Positions 17,587 to 25,823 are shown, counted from the stretch's first letter. The stretch: 39,141 bases of DNA from an uncultured Parafilimonas sp. (GCA_903882935.1 CAIRZB010000111.1:1-39141); one strand, 5' to 3'. Numbers and translations: made by a program. Notes: generated from the letters alone by a model not told the origin.

Positions 17587-18168
17587 ATGCATTGGATAAC
17601 TGTTTTTTGCGGCTCTAGTTCCGGTACGGAAGAGATATACACCCAGCAGGCAACCCTGCTGGGCCAGATACTGGCTGAACAAGGCATCGGGCTGGTATAT
17701 GGCGGTGCCAACGTGGGCCTGATGGGCGCGGTGGCCAACGGCGCGTTGCAGGCTGGCGGCAAGGTGATTGGCGTGCTGCCCCGCTTTTTGCAAACCAAGG
17801 AAATTGCACATACCGGCTTGACTGAATTGGTGGTTGTGGAAACCATGCACGAGCGTAAAAGCAAGATGAACGACCTGTGCGACGGCGTTATTGCCCTGCC
17901 CGGCGGTTACGGTACCATGGAGGAGTTGTTTGAAATGCTTACCTGGGCACAGCTCGGGCTGCATAAAAAACCCATCGGCCTGCTGAACGTGGCAGGTTTT
18001 TACGACAGCCTCGCCGCGTTGGTGCAAAACATGGTGCAAAAAGGCTTGCTAAAAGAAGTTAACCGCCAAATGCTGATGATCGACAGCCATATAAACAGCC
18101 TGCTAGCCCAAATGAAAGGCTATGTGGCACCAGAAGTGGGCAAATGGATAACGAGGGGGAGGACGTAA
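17587..18168 (+). CDS. LOG-family nucleotide phosphoribohydrolase (TIGR00730 type)
   Basis: 193 aa. The family removes ribose 5-phosphate from nucleoside monophosphates, including cytokinin riboside 5'-monophosphates; in most bacteria the physiological substrate is uncertain. Signature 'LPGGYGTMEELFEMLTWAQL' at 104-123 and 'HERK' at 88-91 are the catalytic/substrate elements. The start ITVFCGSSSG and LVYGGANVGLMG are also typical. The ATG at 17587 was chosen over the upstream open frame, which lies in AT-rich repeat sequence. The last codons resemble a stretch at 18323-18350, a possible local duplication. Confidence 0.9.
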   Translation: MHWITVFCGSSSGTEEIYTQQATLLGQILAEQGIGLVYGGANVGLMGAVANGALQAGGKVIGVLPRFLQTKEIAHTGLTELVVVETMHERKSKMNDLCDGVIALPGGYGTMEELFEMLTWAQLGLHKKPIGLLNVAGFYDSLAALVQNMVQKGLLKEVNRQMLMIDSHINSLLAQMKGYVAPEVGKWITRGRT

Positions 18169-18179
18169 GGAATTTTTTT

Positions 18180-18231
18180 GGTTACCGGCGGTGGAATTAC
18201 GTGGCATCGTTCCTTGCGTCGCACTCTTCGG
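18180..18231 (+). repeat. Copy of the GGTTACCGGC...GCGTCGCAC repeat
   Basis: Begins GGTTACCGGCGGTGGAATTA and ends TTGCGTCGCACTCTTCGG. The same ordered words recur at 33328-33374 and, interrupted, at 24853-24920. It is non-coding and lies directly downstream of the LOG gene. Confidence 0.6.
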
Positions 18232-18352
18232 CAGAAGAATATATATCAAGCATTTGCCTGCAAATATATCGCCGGAGACGATAGAATAACACTGCGCGGC
18301 GAAGATGCCACGCACAGCGGTGAAATGGATAACAAGGGAGAAGACGTAGGGA

Positions 18353-18560
18353 AAACCCTGAAAGGGTTTACTTTGAATAGCCCAGGATAAAATCCGGGGA
18401 ATGAAGCCGAATCATCCGCCCAACCCTATAGGGGTTGAACACCATCGCTGCATTTATTGAACCCCTTCAGGGTTCGCGGAATGAATGTTTAGACAGACCC
18501 CGAGTTCCACTCGGGGCTATTAACAGTCAATCCCTTCAGGATTCCAATCTTGGCTATTAT
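18353..18560. repeat. Cluster of short palindromes (copy 2), upstream of tldD2
   Basis: Shares CTTTGAATAGCCC and ATCCGGGGAATGAA with the cluster at 6798-6916. Hairpins include CAACCC/GGGTTG near 18421, GAACCCC/GGGTTC near 18459 and CCCCGAG/CTCGGGG at 18498-18516. In the 690-bp gap 18169-18858 I see only this cluster, the preceding repeat and one gene remnant. Confidence 0.7.
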
Positions 18561-18626
18561 ACCGGCTGGCGTATTTTTTACACCAATCTTTATCTTTCCG
18601 TAAGTTTACAACCATAAGCATACCGG

Positions 18627-18695
18627 ATGATTAAAAAATTTGAGATAGAAAACTATAAGTCGCTGGAGAGCCTATGCATAGAGCTGGGCAGGTGA
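18627..18695 (+). pseudogene. N-terminal remnant of an AAA/SMC-like ATPase
   Basis: An ATG is followed by 21 codons reading MIKKFEIENYKSLESLCIEL then GR and TGA. This is the near-universal first strand and loop of AAA15/AAA21/OLD-like ATPases (KFEIENYKSL...LG-FNVLIGPNGSGKS), broken off just before the Walker A. No further family sequence follows in any frame to 18858. It is a deletion relic. Confidence 0.55.
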
Positions 18696-18858
18696 AAAGC
18701 TATTTTAGGACGACACACCCGTCAGCAGCAGCACCACTTCACCCCAATCTCCACTCCCCTAATCCTCCGCCCCGCCCGCCAAATATTTTTCCCCGTTCGC
18801 CCTATTTTAAATAAATTACCCTCCGGTATTTTACTTACACACGAGAAAAATCATCTGC

Positions 18859-20496
18859 ATGAGAAGAAAAGAGTTTTTACAACTGTCGGCCATGGGGCTG
18901 GGTGCGCTCATATTGCCCGGCATGCCATCGTTTGGCAGGGAGGTTACCCCGCAGGAACTGCTGGACGGCGGCATGGACGTCAGCACCAAAAAACAGCTGG
19001 CCGATGTGGCACTTGCCGCCGCCAAGGCAAAAGGGGCCACCTATACCGATGTGCGCATTGGCCGTTACCTGAACCAGTTTATAACCACCCGTGAGAAAAA
19101 GGTACAAAACGTGGCCAATACCGAAAGCTTTGGCGTGGGTATACGCGTTATTGCCGACGGTTGCTGGGGGTTTGCCGCCAGCTACAAAGTTACCAAGGAG
19201 GATGTGGCCAACACCGCCCAAAGGGCCGTGGCAGTGGCCAAAGCCAATGCCAAAGTTAAAGCAGGTGTGGTGCAGCTGGTGCCGCAAAAAGGCTACGGGG
19301 AAGTTAGCTGGAAAACACCTATAGAAAAAAACGCTTTTGAGGTACCTATAAAAGAAAAGGTTGACCTACTGTTGCAGGTTAACAGCATTGCTATGGATGG
19401 CGGGGCCAGTTTTATTAACTCGGCTATTTTGGCGGTTGACGAGCAGAAATATTTCGCCTCGTCGGACGGGTCGTATATCGACCAAGACATCCACCGCATT
19501 TACCCGTTTTTTAACGTTACAAAAATTGACAAGGCCAGCGGCAAGTTTGACACCCGGCGCTCCCTCAGTTCGCCGGTGGGCATGGGTTACGAATACCTTA
19601 CCGCCACCGATGCCGACAAAGTGCAGGGCGTTACCACCCGTTACAAAGGGCGGTACGACATGTTGGAAGATGTTAAGAATGCCACCAACGATGTTGCCCA
19701 AAAGCTAACCGCAAAATCGGTGGAGCCGGGCAAATACGATTTAATACTCGACCCCAGCCACCTTTGGCTTACCATACACGAAAGTGTGGCACACCCCACC
19801 GAGCTTGACCGTGTGTTGGGTTACGAGGCCAATTACGCAGGCACCAGCTTTTTAACGCTGGAAAAACTGCGCTCCAAAAACTTTCAGTTTGGCAGCAAAC
19901 AGGTTAATATCGTGGCAGACAAATTGCAGCCGGGCAGCTTAGGTGCCGTTGGTTACGACGACGAAGGCGTTGGTACCAAACAGTGGGATATTATTAAGGA
20001 CGGTGTTTTGGTAAACTTCCAAGCCATAAGGGACCAAGCCCACATACTGGGCCTAAAGGAATCGCAAGGCTGCTGCTACTCCCAAAGCTGGAGCGATGTG
20101 CAGTTTCAACGCATGCCCAACATTTCGCTACAGCCCGGCAAGGAACCGCTTACGCCCGACGATATGATTAAAAATGTTGAAAAAGGTGTTTACATCATCG
20201 GCGACGGTTCTTTTTCCATCGACCAGCAGCGGTATAACTTCCAGTTTGGCGGCCAAACGTTTTACGAGATTAAAAACGGTAAAATTGTAGGCATGCTGAA
20301 AGATGTGGCCTACCAGGCCAACACCCAGGAATTCTGGAACAGTTGCGCCGCCGTGGCCGACAAAAGCGATTACCGCTTGGGAGGTGCTTTTAACGACGGC
20401 AAAGGCCAGCCTGCACAGAGCAATGCCGTATCGCACGGCAGCGCCACCACAAGGTTTAACGGCGTTAATGTGATAAACACAGCGAGGAAAATATAG
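18859..20496 (+). CDS. tldD: TldD-family metallopeptidase paralogue 2 (exported), partner of TldE
   Basis: 545 aa with signal-like start MRRKEFLQLSAMGLGALILP. The HExxxH zinc motif is HESVAH, His307 to His312 (first copy: HESVGH). It aligns without large gaps to the paralogue at 4981-6612: YTDVRIGRYLNQ, 'EVSWKTPIEKNAFEVPIKEK', PTELDRVLGYEAN and SQGCCY are shared. The C-terminus reads NDGKGQPAQ and SHGSATTRFNG. By alignment, Asp replaces the cysteine zinc ligand of E. coli TldD, and the Cys of copy 1's SHGC is Ser here. It is followed after 110 bp by tldE on the same strand, the usual pairing for a TldD/TldE protease. Confidence 0.88.
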   Translation: MRRKEFLQLSAMGLGALILPGMPSFGREVTPQELLDGGMDVSTKKQLADVALAAAKAKGATYTDVRIGRYLNQFITTREKKVQNVANTESFGVGIRVIADGCWGFAASYKVTKEDVANTAQRAVAVAKANAKVKAGVVQLVPQKGYGEVSWKTPIEKNAFEVPIKEKVDLLLQVNSIAMDGGASFINSAILAVDEQKYFASSDGSYIDQDIHRIYPFFNVTKIDKASGKFDTRRSLSSPVGMGYEYLTATDADKVQGVTTRYKGRYDMLEDVKNATNDVAQKLTAKSVEPGKYDLILDPSHLWLTIHESVAHPTELDRVLGYEANYAGTSFLTLEKLRSKNFQFGSKQVNIVADKLQPGSLGAVGYDDEGVGTKQWDIIKDGVLVNFQAIRDQAHILGLKESQGCCYSQSWSDVQFQRMPNISLQPGKEPLTPDDMIKNVEKGVYIIGDGSFSIDQQRYNFQFGGQTFYEIKNGKIVGMLKDVAYQANTQEFWNSCAAVADKSDYRLGGAFNDGKGQPAQSNAVSHGSATTRFNGVNVINTARKI

Positions 20497-20606
20497 CCCC
20501 TGCCCCTAAGGAGTTCACGGACGATGACTGCTTGAAATTGTTCATTTTTTTCGGCAGGTTCGGTCTCAGACAAAAAATAATTAAGAATAATCACTACAAA
20601 ATATTT

Positions 20607-21941
20607 ATGGCAATAATTACAAAAGACGAGGCACAGGCACTCTTGAAAAAAGTGCTGGGCTATTCAAAGGCCGATGAGTGCGAAGCCAGCATAACTGCCA
20701 GCGAGGGCGGTAACATAAGGTACGCGCGCAATGCCATTTCCACTGCGGGTGATGTAAGCACGCTCAGCCTAGTGGTAAGTTCCACCTTTGGCAAAAAAAC
20801 AGGCACTGCCACGGTGGATGAGTTTGATGATGCTTCGCTGCAAAAAGTGGTGAAACGCTCAGAAGAACTGGCCCAACTGGCACCGGAAAACCCGGAATAT
20901 ATGCCCTTGCTGGAGCCACAGGTGTACAAAGACGGCATAACCTACGTGCCTGCCACCGCAGCCATGACGCCCGACAGCCGCGCAGAAGCAGTGGCCAAAA
21001 GCATACAGGTAGCCGAGGATGCAAAATTAGAAGCAGCCGGCTATATTGAAAACAACACAAGCTTTGTGGCCATGATGAACTCAAAAGGTTTGTTTGCCCA
21101 CAACTTGGAAACGGAAGTTATTTTTTCTGTAACCATGCGCAACGAGCAAGGCACGGGCTCGGGCTATGCCGCAAGGGGGTTTAACGATATAACCAAGCTT
21201 GACACGTTAACCGCCACCAAAATAGCCGCTAAAAAAGCAGCGGGTTCTGTAGGTGCCAAAGCCATTGAGCCCGGCAAGTACACGGTAATACTGGAGCCGG
21301 TGGCAGGTGCCTATATGCTTGAAAATATGTTTAGGGGCTTGGACGCGCGCAGTGCCGACGAAGGCAGAAGCTTTATGAGCAAGCCCGGCGGCGGTAACCG
21401 GCTGGGCGACCAGTTGATGGATGAAAAAGTAACCATCTATTCCGACCCGTTTAACAAGGAGTTGCCTGCCTCCACCTGGAGCCGTGAAGGCTACCCAATT
21501 GAGCGCATGAACTGGATTGACAAAGGCAAGGTGCAAAACCTAACCTACTCAAGGTATTGGGCGCAAAAAAAAGGCGTTCAGCCCGTGCCGTTCCCCAATA
21601 ATTTTATTATGGAAGGGGGTGATGCCAGCTTGGAAGACCTGATTAAAAGCACCGAAAAAGGCATATTGGTGAGCCGCCTTTGGTACATACGTATGGTAGA
21701 CCCACAAACGTTGTTGCTAACCGGCCTTACCCGCGACGGCACTTTTTACATTGAAAATGGCGAAATAAAGTTCCCCGTAAAAAATTTCCGTTTTAACGAA
21801 AGCCCGGTTATTATGTTGAATAATGTAGAAGCATTGGGCAAACCCGAAAGAAGCATCAGTGTTGAATCGTACCGTAGTTATTTGGTGCCACCCATGAAAA
21901 TAAGAGATTTCACTTTTACTTCCCTTTCAGATGCGGTGTAA
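20607..21941 (+). CDS. tldE: TldE/PmbA-family protein, partner of TldD
   Basis: 444 aa from the ATG at 20607; the upstream frame has no family sequence. It lacks the HExxxH motif, as expected for TldE: in the E. coli heterodimer only TldD carries zinc. Family features are 'EASITASEGGNIRYARNAIS', 'EPGKYTVILEPVAGAYMLEN', 'GEIKFPVKNFRFNESPVIML' and the C-terminal 'SYLVPPMKIRDFTFTS'. Unlike both TldD proteins it has no signal peptide, which is odd if the two form one complex: either the RR-type start of TldD is not used for export or the pairing differs. Confidence 0.87.
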   Translation: MAIITKDEAQALLKKVLGYSKADECEASITASEGGNIRYARNAISTAGDVSTLSLVVSSTFGKKTGTATVDEFDDASLQKVVKRSEELAQLAPENPEYMPLLEPQVYKDGITYVPATAAMTPDSRAEAVAKSIQVAEDAKLEAAGYIENNTSFVAMMNSKGLFAHNLETEVIFSVTMRNEQGTGSGYAARGFNDITKLDTLTATKIAAKKAAGSVGAKAIEPGKYTVILEPVAGAYMLENMFRGLDARSADEGRSFMSKPGGGNRLGDQLMDEKVTIYSDPFNKELPASTWSREGYPIERMNWIDKGKVQNLTYSRYWAQKKGVQPVPFPNNFIMEGGDASLEDLIKSTEKGILVSRLWYIRMVDPQTLLLTGLTRDGTFYIENGEIKFPVKNFRFNESPVIMLNNVEALGKPERSISVESYRSYLVPPMKIRDFTFTSLSDAV

Positions 21942-21971
21942 AACAAAAACCAGTAAACACAGATAAAATAC

Positions 21972-22017
21972 AAAGCAAAAGAAGGTGGCCCACAAATTGG
22001 CCACCTTCTTTTGCTTT
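21972..22017. terminator. Bidirectional terminator between tldE and the acyltransferase
   Basis: A perfect 19-bp stem (21972-21990 with 21999-22017), loop CACAAATT, arms AAAGCAAAAGAAGGTGGCC and complement. It lies between two convergent stop codons, with A/T-rich flanks on both sides. Confidence 0.9.
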
Positions 22018-22050
22018 GCCCCTGCCCAAGCAGCATCGTATATGTAAAAA

Positions 22051-22710
22051 TTAAATGGCGGCAATAAAGTCGTCAATATTGCTGAACAGATTGCTTTGGG
22101 ATTGTATTTTTTCAAACTCCCAGTCCCACCATTTAATCGCCAGTAATTTTTCAATTTGTTCTGGTGAAAACCTGAAACCAATCACTTTAGCAGGCACGCC
22201 TCCCACTATAGCATACGGCAATACATTTTTGGTTACCACGGCACCCATTGCTAATATGGCACCGTCGCCAACTTTAATACCATCCACTATGGTAACGTTG
22301 TTACCAATCCAAACATCGTTACCAATCTCAACCACATACCTTTTTTGCTCATCAACAAACACTTGCTCTTCAAAGATGTTTTTTTCAACGAACGAAAAAC
22401 CCGCTTGTTGATAGGTAGAAAAAAAAGCAGGATGCGTAGACACAAACACCTTGGCCGGATGTACCCCTAACCCAGTTTGAACATGGCTGCCAATAGAGCA
22501 AAACTTACCAATAACAGCGTGTTTGATGGTTGAATGATCAGCAATATAGGTACCTAGCCCGAGTGTACTTGTGGCCACAATACTGTTTTCGCCAATTACA
22601 TTACGCCCTTCAAAGTAGTTTTTGGTATTTAGTATTACGTTCTCGCCAAAGCTTACCTTTTTTTTATAGTAATGCAACCTAAAATAAATTCTTTTCAACC
22701 AATTTTTCAT
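22051..22710 (-). CDS. Hexapeptide-repeat acyltransferase (CatB/xenobiotic acetyltransferase-like)
   Basis: 219 aa from the ATG at 22710. A left-handed beta-helix is shown by hexapeptide repeats: GENVILNTKNYFEGRNVIG, 'HAVIGKFCSIGSHVQTGLGV', 'EIGNDVWIGNNVTIVDGIKV', GDGAILAMGAVVTKNVLPYAIVGG interrupted by a long loop (about 95-140) bearing the 'HPAFFS' segment with a candidate catalytic His. Such enzymes acetylate sugars of surface polysaccharides, or antibiotics. There are no glycosyltransferase neighbours, so the acceptor is unknown. Confidence 0.8.
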   Translation of the reverse strand: MKNWLKRIYFRLHYYKKKVSFGENVILNTKNYFEGRNVIGENSIVATSTLGLGTYIADHSTIKHAVIGKFCSIGSHVQTGLGVHPAKVFVSTHPAFFSTYQQAGFSFVEKNIFEEQVFVDEQKRYVVEIGNDVWIGNNVTIVDGIKVGDGAILAMGAVVTKNVLPYAIVGGVPAKVIGFRFSPEQIEKLLAIKWWDWEFEKIQSQSNLFSNIDDFIAAI

Positions 22711-22899
22711 TGTTCTTGTAGTTGCGTTAAGTTTCAATAAAACGTATTAACTCCCCAACCATTCCATCGCAGGTACATAACCTATGTGAAGGCTTGATAA
22801 AAAATATACGGCATCAAGCATGTATGGCGACAATTTTGCGACATTAAATGTAAGCAGAAAGCTGTTTTCAAACAGCATAACAACCAACCAATTTGCATG

Positions 22900-22998
22900 T
22901 TATTCAGCGGCTACTGGCAATTTATAAACCACTATAAAAGTACAGCCTCTATTGGGTGTACTATAGGCCGCAATTACCATGCTAATACTGGCCTTATG
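22900..22998 (-). pseudogene. Remnant of a histidine-kinase C-terminus (HATPase end)
   Basis: The frame between stops encodes HKASISMVIAAYSTPNRGCT then FIVVYKLPVAAE. The order 'HKxSIS...YSTPNRGxTFIV...LPV' matches the last strands of the GHKL ATPase domain of sensor kinases (...GGxIxVxSTPxxGTTFxVxLP). Nothing kinase-like precedes it, so at most a 30-residue relic survives in this 393-bp gap (22711-23103). The match is short and from memory. Confidence 0.35.
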
Positions 22999-23028
22999 TT
23001 AAAAAATTCATAACCAAACCCAATTTGA

Positions 23029-23067
23029 ACAGAACAGGGTGGCCAAAAATTGACCACCCTGTTCTGT
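23029..23067 (-). terminator. Terminator of the TlpA-like gene and the his cluster
   Basis: A 14-bp perfect stem, ACAGAACAGGGTGG at 23029-23042 and its complement at 23054-23067, with an 11-nt loop. It begins 36 bp downstream of the TlpA-like stop, the end of the minus-strand his run. Confidence 0.85.
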
Positions 23068-23103
23068 CATTCAAAAACAATGCTTGGATGTTAAGAAAGT
23101 TTA

Positions 23104-24201
23104 CTACTTAACAACTTCTGCCAGCTTTTGTGCAAGTTCTTCGCCGCGCAGGTTTTTGGCCACAATAATACCGTTGGGGTCAACCAAAAAATTGGCGGGT
23201 ATTGATTCCACTCGGTATGTACGTGCAGCAGCATTGCTCCAATACTGTAAGTCGCTCACGTGGTTCCAAGTAAGGCCGTCAGCTTTTATGGCATACAGCC
23301 AGTTTTCCTTTTTTTGGTCAAGCGATACACTCAGTATCGTAAAATTTTTATCCTTAAACGTATTGTATGCGGCTACAACATTTGGGTTTTCGGCCCGGCA
23401 AGGGCGGCACCAACTGGCCCAAAAATCAACCAGTACATATTTGCCCCTGAACTGCGAAAGCTTTACCGGGTTGCCTGTGGTGTCGTTTTGGGTAAAGTCA
23501 GGGGCGGCAGTGCCGATAGCACCAATTTTGCCCGAAACAATTACTTGTTCAACATTTTTGGCAAACTGGCTTTTTAGGGCGTCCCCCGTCAAGGTGGCAT
23601 ATCGTTTTTCCAACAACAACACGTCTTTGTTGGGGTCGGTGTCGTAGCTATACGCCAACAGCAGGGCCGCCACTGGCGACGTTTTCTTACGTGCAATAAA
23701 CTGGTCAACGCTCTGCTGGTAAATATTGTAAATGGTGTTGAGCGAAATTACCGCTGAGTCTCTGGCAGCTTGCGTTTGGGCGGCCTGTACCTGTTTGCGG
23801 TAAAAATCTATGTAGTCATTCAACGGTTTAATATGGTATATAAATTCCTCGTATGCATAATTGGCCGGTGCGCCGCTTACCGAAACATCAGAAAAATCGG
23901 CATTGTTGCCTGTAACGGTAACATGGTCGTTACCCATAAAAAGCACAATGCGTTTTTGCACCGAGGGGAAGTTAATTAAATGCACATCCACCGTAGGCAA
24001 CTTGCCTTTTAACACAAAAACACCTTTTTGCACGGTGGCCTTGGCCAAGGTATCCGTACCGCTGTACCCAGACAGTATCACCAGTGTATTATCTGGCACC
24101 GACGCCAGCTTGCCTTCAATTACAAAACCTGCACCCACTGTTTGGGCAAATGTGCTGGTGGCTGCCACTAATAAAACAAACAAAAATTGTATACGCCTCA
24201 T
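23104..24201 (-). CDS. TlpA-like thiol-disulfide oxidoreductase with DUF4369
   Basis: 365 aa with a Sec signal (MRRIQFLFVLLVAATSTFAQ). A DUF4369-type N-terminal domain (about 28-115) precedes a thioredoxin domain from about 230. The active site is WCRPC (Cys265, Cys268) in 'VLVDFWASWCRPCRAENPNV', with the cis-Pro segment ESIPANFLVDPNG. It is a periplasmic thiol-disulfide exchanger, common in Bacteroidota. Its start overlaps the hisIE stop by 4 bp (ATGA), so it is translationally coupled to histidine biosynthesis, although no functional link is evident. Confidence 0.9.
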   Translation of the reverse strand: MRRIQFLFVLLVAATSTFAQTVGAGFVIEGKLASVPDNTLVILSGYSGTDTLAKATVQKGVFVLKGKLPTVDVHLINFPSVQKRIVLFMGNDHVTVTGNNADFSDVSVSGAPANYAYEEFIYHIKPLNDYIDFYRKQVQAAQTQAARDSAVISLNTIYNIYQQSVDQFIARKKTSPVAALLLAYSYDTDPNKDVLLLEKRYATLTGDALKSQFAKNVEQVIVSGKIGAIGTAAPDFTQNDTTGNPVKLSQFRGKYVLVDFWASWCRPCRAENPNVVAAYNTFKDKNFTILSVSLDQKKENWLYAIKADGLTWNHVSDLQYWSNAAARTYRVESIPANFLVDPNGIIVAKNLRGEELAQKLAEVVK

Positions 24202-24842
24202 TTGGAATGTCGTTTTTGTAACACGTCAATTACGTTCTGCAATTTATAACTTTTTGCGTTAAGCAAAATCAAATAGTGGAATAACAAATCGGCACTTTCG
24301 TCCAAAAAAAGGTGGTCGTTGTTGTCTTTCGCCTCAATCACCACTTCCACGGCTTCCTCACCTACTTTTTGGGCTATTTTGTTTATCCCTTTCGCAAACA
24401 ACCTGGCCACATAACTTTCATCGGGGCTTGCCTGTTTGCGCAGGTTGATGATATCTTCCAAATAATACAAAAAATCGTCTTTATCGTTCTTTTCGCCCCA
24501 GCAGGTATCGGCTCCGGTATGGCAAACAGGCCCCAGTGGATGGGCTTTAATTAAAATGGTGTCATTATCGCAGTCAACCGCCACCGTTTTAACCATTAAA
24601 AAGTTACCGCTCTCCTCCCCTTTTGTCCAAAGCCTTTTTTTACTGCGGCTGTAAAAAGTAACCTTGCCCACCTCCTCCGTGCGCCTAAAGGCTTCCTCAT
24701 TCATAAAACCCATCATCAGCACCTTATGGGTATCATAGTCCTGTATAATCGCAGGCACCAGCCCGTCGGCATATTTCCCAAAATCAATGCCCCCATCCCC
24801 TAAAGTGGTGCTCATTAACTCGTTACTGTCTATTGTTGCCAT
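24198..24842 (-). CDS. hisIE: Bifunctional phosphoribosyl-AMP cyclohydrolase / phosphoribosyl-ATP pyrophosphatase
   Basis: 214 aa, fused HisI and HisE, steps 2 and 3 of histidine synthesis, cytoplasmic. HisI part (about 20-115): metal-binding Asp90, Asp92, Asp94 in VDCDNDT and zinc cysteines Cys91, Cys107 and Cys114 (PVCHTGADTCW). HisE part (about 125-214): KGINKIAQKVGEEAVEVVIE is the helical MazG-like signature. It is separated from hisF by about 1.6 kb of accessory sequence and overlaps the next gene by 4 bp. Confidence 0.95.
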   Translation of the reverse strand: MATIDSNELMSTTLGDGGIDFGKYADGLVPAIIQDYDTHKVLMMGFMNEEAFRRTEEVGKVTFYSRSKKRLWTKGEESGNFLMVKTVAVDCDNDTILIKAHPLGPVCHTGADTCWGEKNDKDDFLYYLEDIINLRKQASPDESYVARLFAKGINKIAQKVGEEAVEVVIEAKDNNDHLFLDESADLLFHYLILLNAKSYKLQNVIDVLQKRHSK

Positions 24843-24852
24843 TTTTTATTTT

Positions 24853-24920
24853 GTGTTACCAGCTGTTGGTTTACAATGAAGCTGTGGTTGTCCAAAGGAC
24901 TCCCATGGAGCGTCGCACTC
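24853..24920 (+). repeat. GTTACC...GTCGCAC repeat interrupted by a 20-nt palindromic unit
   Basis: GTGTTACCAGCTGTTGG at 24853-24869 and GCGTCGCACTC at 24910-24920 match the uninterrupted copy at 33328-33374. Between them 24890-24909 is GTCCAAAGGACTCCCATGGA, absent from the other copies. Near-identical 20-nt units occur at 31064-31083, 32006-32025 and 37852-37871. Confidence 0.65.
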
Positions 24921-24997
24921 TTGTACTGTTTGCTATTTATTGGGCTAACAAAGACTTTAAGAACATTAACAACTGTTAGAACTTAAAGACTATTGTA

Positions 24998-25236
24998 TCA
25001 ATTAGTATAATTTGCAATTTCTCTTTTCCATGTCGCACAACCACTGCCATACATATATTCTTCAAACTCTTCTAGTGGCTCATCAAAGTTGGGCATCATT
25101 ATATGCACGCCTTTTGCGCAGCCAAAACAGGGGTCAGTTTGGTTTGAGAATCTTCTTTTTTATTTATAAAAGAATTGTTTTCGATAGGATTATCGACCTG
25201 TTTAGATTTGCTTAATTCACAACCTTTATCATCCAT
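24998..25236 (-). pseudogene. DUF2281-type antitoxin gene, frameshifted
   Basis: From the ATG at 25236 the frame reads MDDKGCELSKSKQ and on to KKEDSQTKLTPV, then goes wrong and stops at 25099. Shifting by one base at a run of four T restores FGCAKGVHIMMPNFDEPLEE then FEEYM, which is the conserved C-terminus of DUF2281 proteins (FGxAKGxxxMxxDFDEPLxDFxEYM). Adding one T would make a continuous gene of about 79 codons. DUF2281 proteins usually accompany a PIN-domain toxin; none follows here. The frameshift could be real or a homopolymer sequencing error. Confidence 0.6.
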
Positions 25237-25293
25237 AGCTTTATTCTTTAACTTAAGACGAAGGACTACTTTCCACTACGAAGTCTCTTGGCA

Positions 25294-25593
25294 TTACTTA
25301 CTGAATTTATCGGCAGGGTTTCGTTTTTGATGAAAAACCGATGTTATAACAACCGTATTGTTTTCCTCATCAACAAAATAAACAATGCTATAGGGGTATT
25401 TTTTTGCCCTCGCCTCACGATATTGTTTATATGTTTTGCGATAAAAATCAGGTTGCTCTTGTATCGCCGAAACCACGGCCTCAATTTGTGCAACGAAATT
25501 TTCAGCTGCCTGGATACTTCTTTCTCTGTACCAGCCCACAGATTGCACATATTCCCTCTTAGCCCTTGCCCTAAAGATTATTTGATACTGCAT
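25294..25593 (-). CDS. ParE/RelE-type toxin
   Basis: 99 aa, the size of RelE/ParE-fold toxins. Family pattern: MQYQIIFRARAKREYVQSVG N-terminal strand-helix, 'FVAQIEAVVSAIQEQPDFY' helix, 'YREARAKKYPYSIVYFVDEE' strands with the KxYPYxIxY signature, and a final strand 'TVVITSVFHQKRNPADKF'. It starts 5 bp after the small upstream gene, the standard antitoxin-toxin layout. The target (ribosome or gyrase) cannot be told from sequence. The pair sits between hisF and hisIE, with no sign of decay. Confidence 0.85.
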   Translation of the reverse strand: MQYQIIFRARAKREYVQSVGWYRERSIQAAENFVAQIEAVVSAIQEQPDFYRKTYKQYREARAKKYPYSIVYFVDEENNTVVITSVFHQKRNPADKFSK

Positions 25594-25598
25594 CAGTG

Positions 25599-25823
25599 CT
25601 ATCTTTTAGTAAGCACCTGGCTAATTTCCTGCCAAACCTCCTGCTTTGTAAACCCGCTGCGGTTAAGCTGGTAGTCGCTAAACTCCGCATCAAGCACTGC
25701 TTTAAATTCATCGCTGTATTCCCCTTCGGCGTAGTCTAATATTTCAAAAACATCCTGCAACCTTCCCTCGGGTATTTTATCAACCAACGTATGCAACCTT
25801 TCGCGCGTAATCGGTAGCTCCAT
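25599..25823 (-). CDS. Antitoxin of the ParE/RelE-type pair
   Basis: 74 aa from the ATG at 25823 (the open frame extends further up but without family-like sequence). Acidic helical protein: MELPITRERLHTLVDKIPEG, 'LQDVFEILDYAEGEYSDEF', then FTKQEVWQEISQVLTKR, which would wrap the toxin. It lies 5 bp upstream of the toxin on the same strand. The identity rests mainly on position and size. Confidence 0.75.
   Translation of the reverse strand: MELPITRERLHTLVDKIPEGRLQDVFEILDYAEGEYSDEFKAVLDAEFSDYQLNRSGFTKQEVWQEISQVLTKR

Noticed and set aside
18142-18350. 28-nt imperfect direct repeat of the LOG gene end (18142-18170 and 18323-18350)
   Set aside because: Similarity AAATGGATAAC-AGGG-GA-GACGTA is real but short and diverged; it is kept as a remark in the LOG entry rather than a separate element.
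18178-18390. 70-codon open frame after the LOG gene
   Set aside because: It is built from the GGTTACC...GTCGCAC repeat and the start of the palindrome array; no family features.
6798-18560. Palindrome clusters as CRISPR arrays
   Set aside because: Units are not direct repeats of constant length, spacing is irregular, and no cas genes are present.
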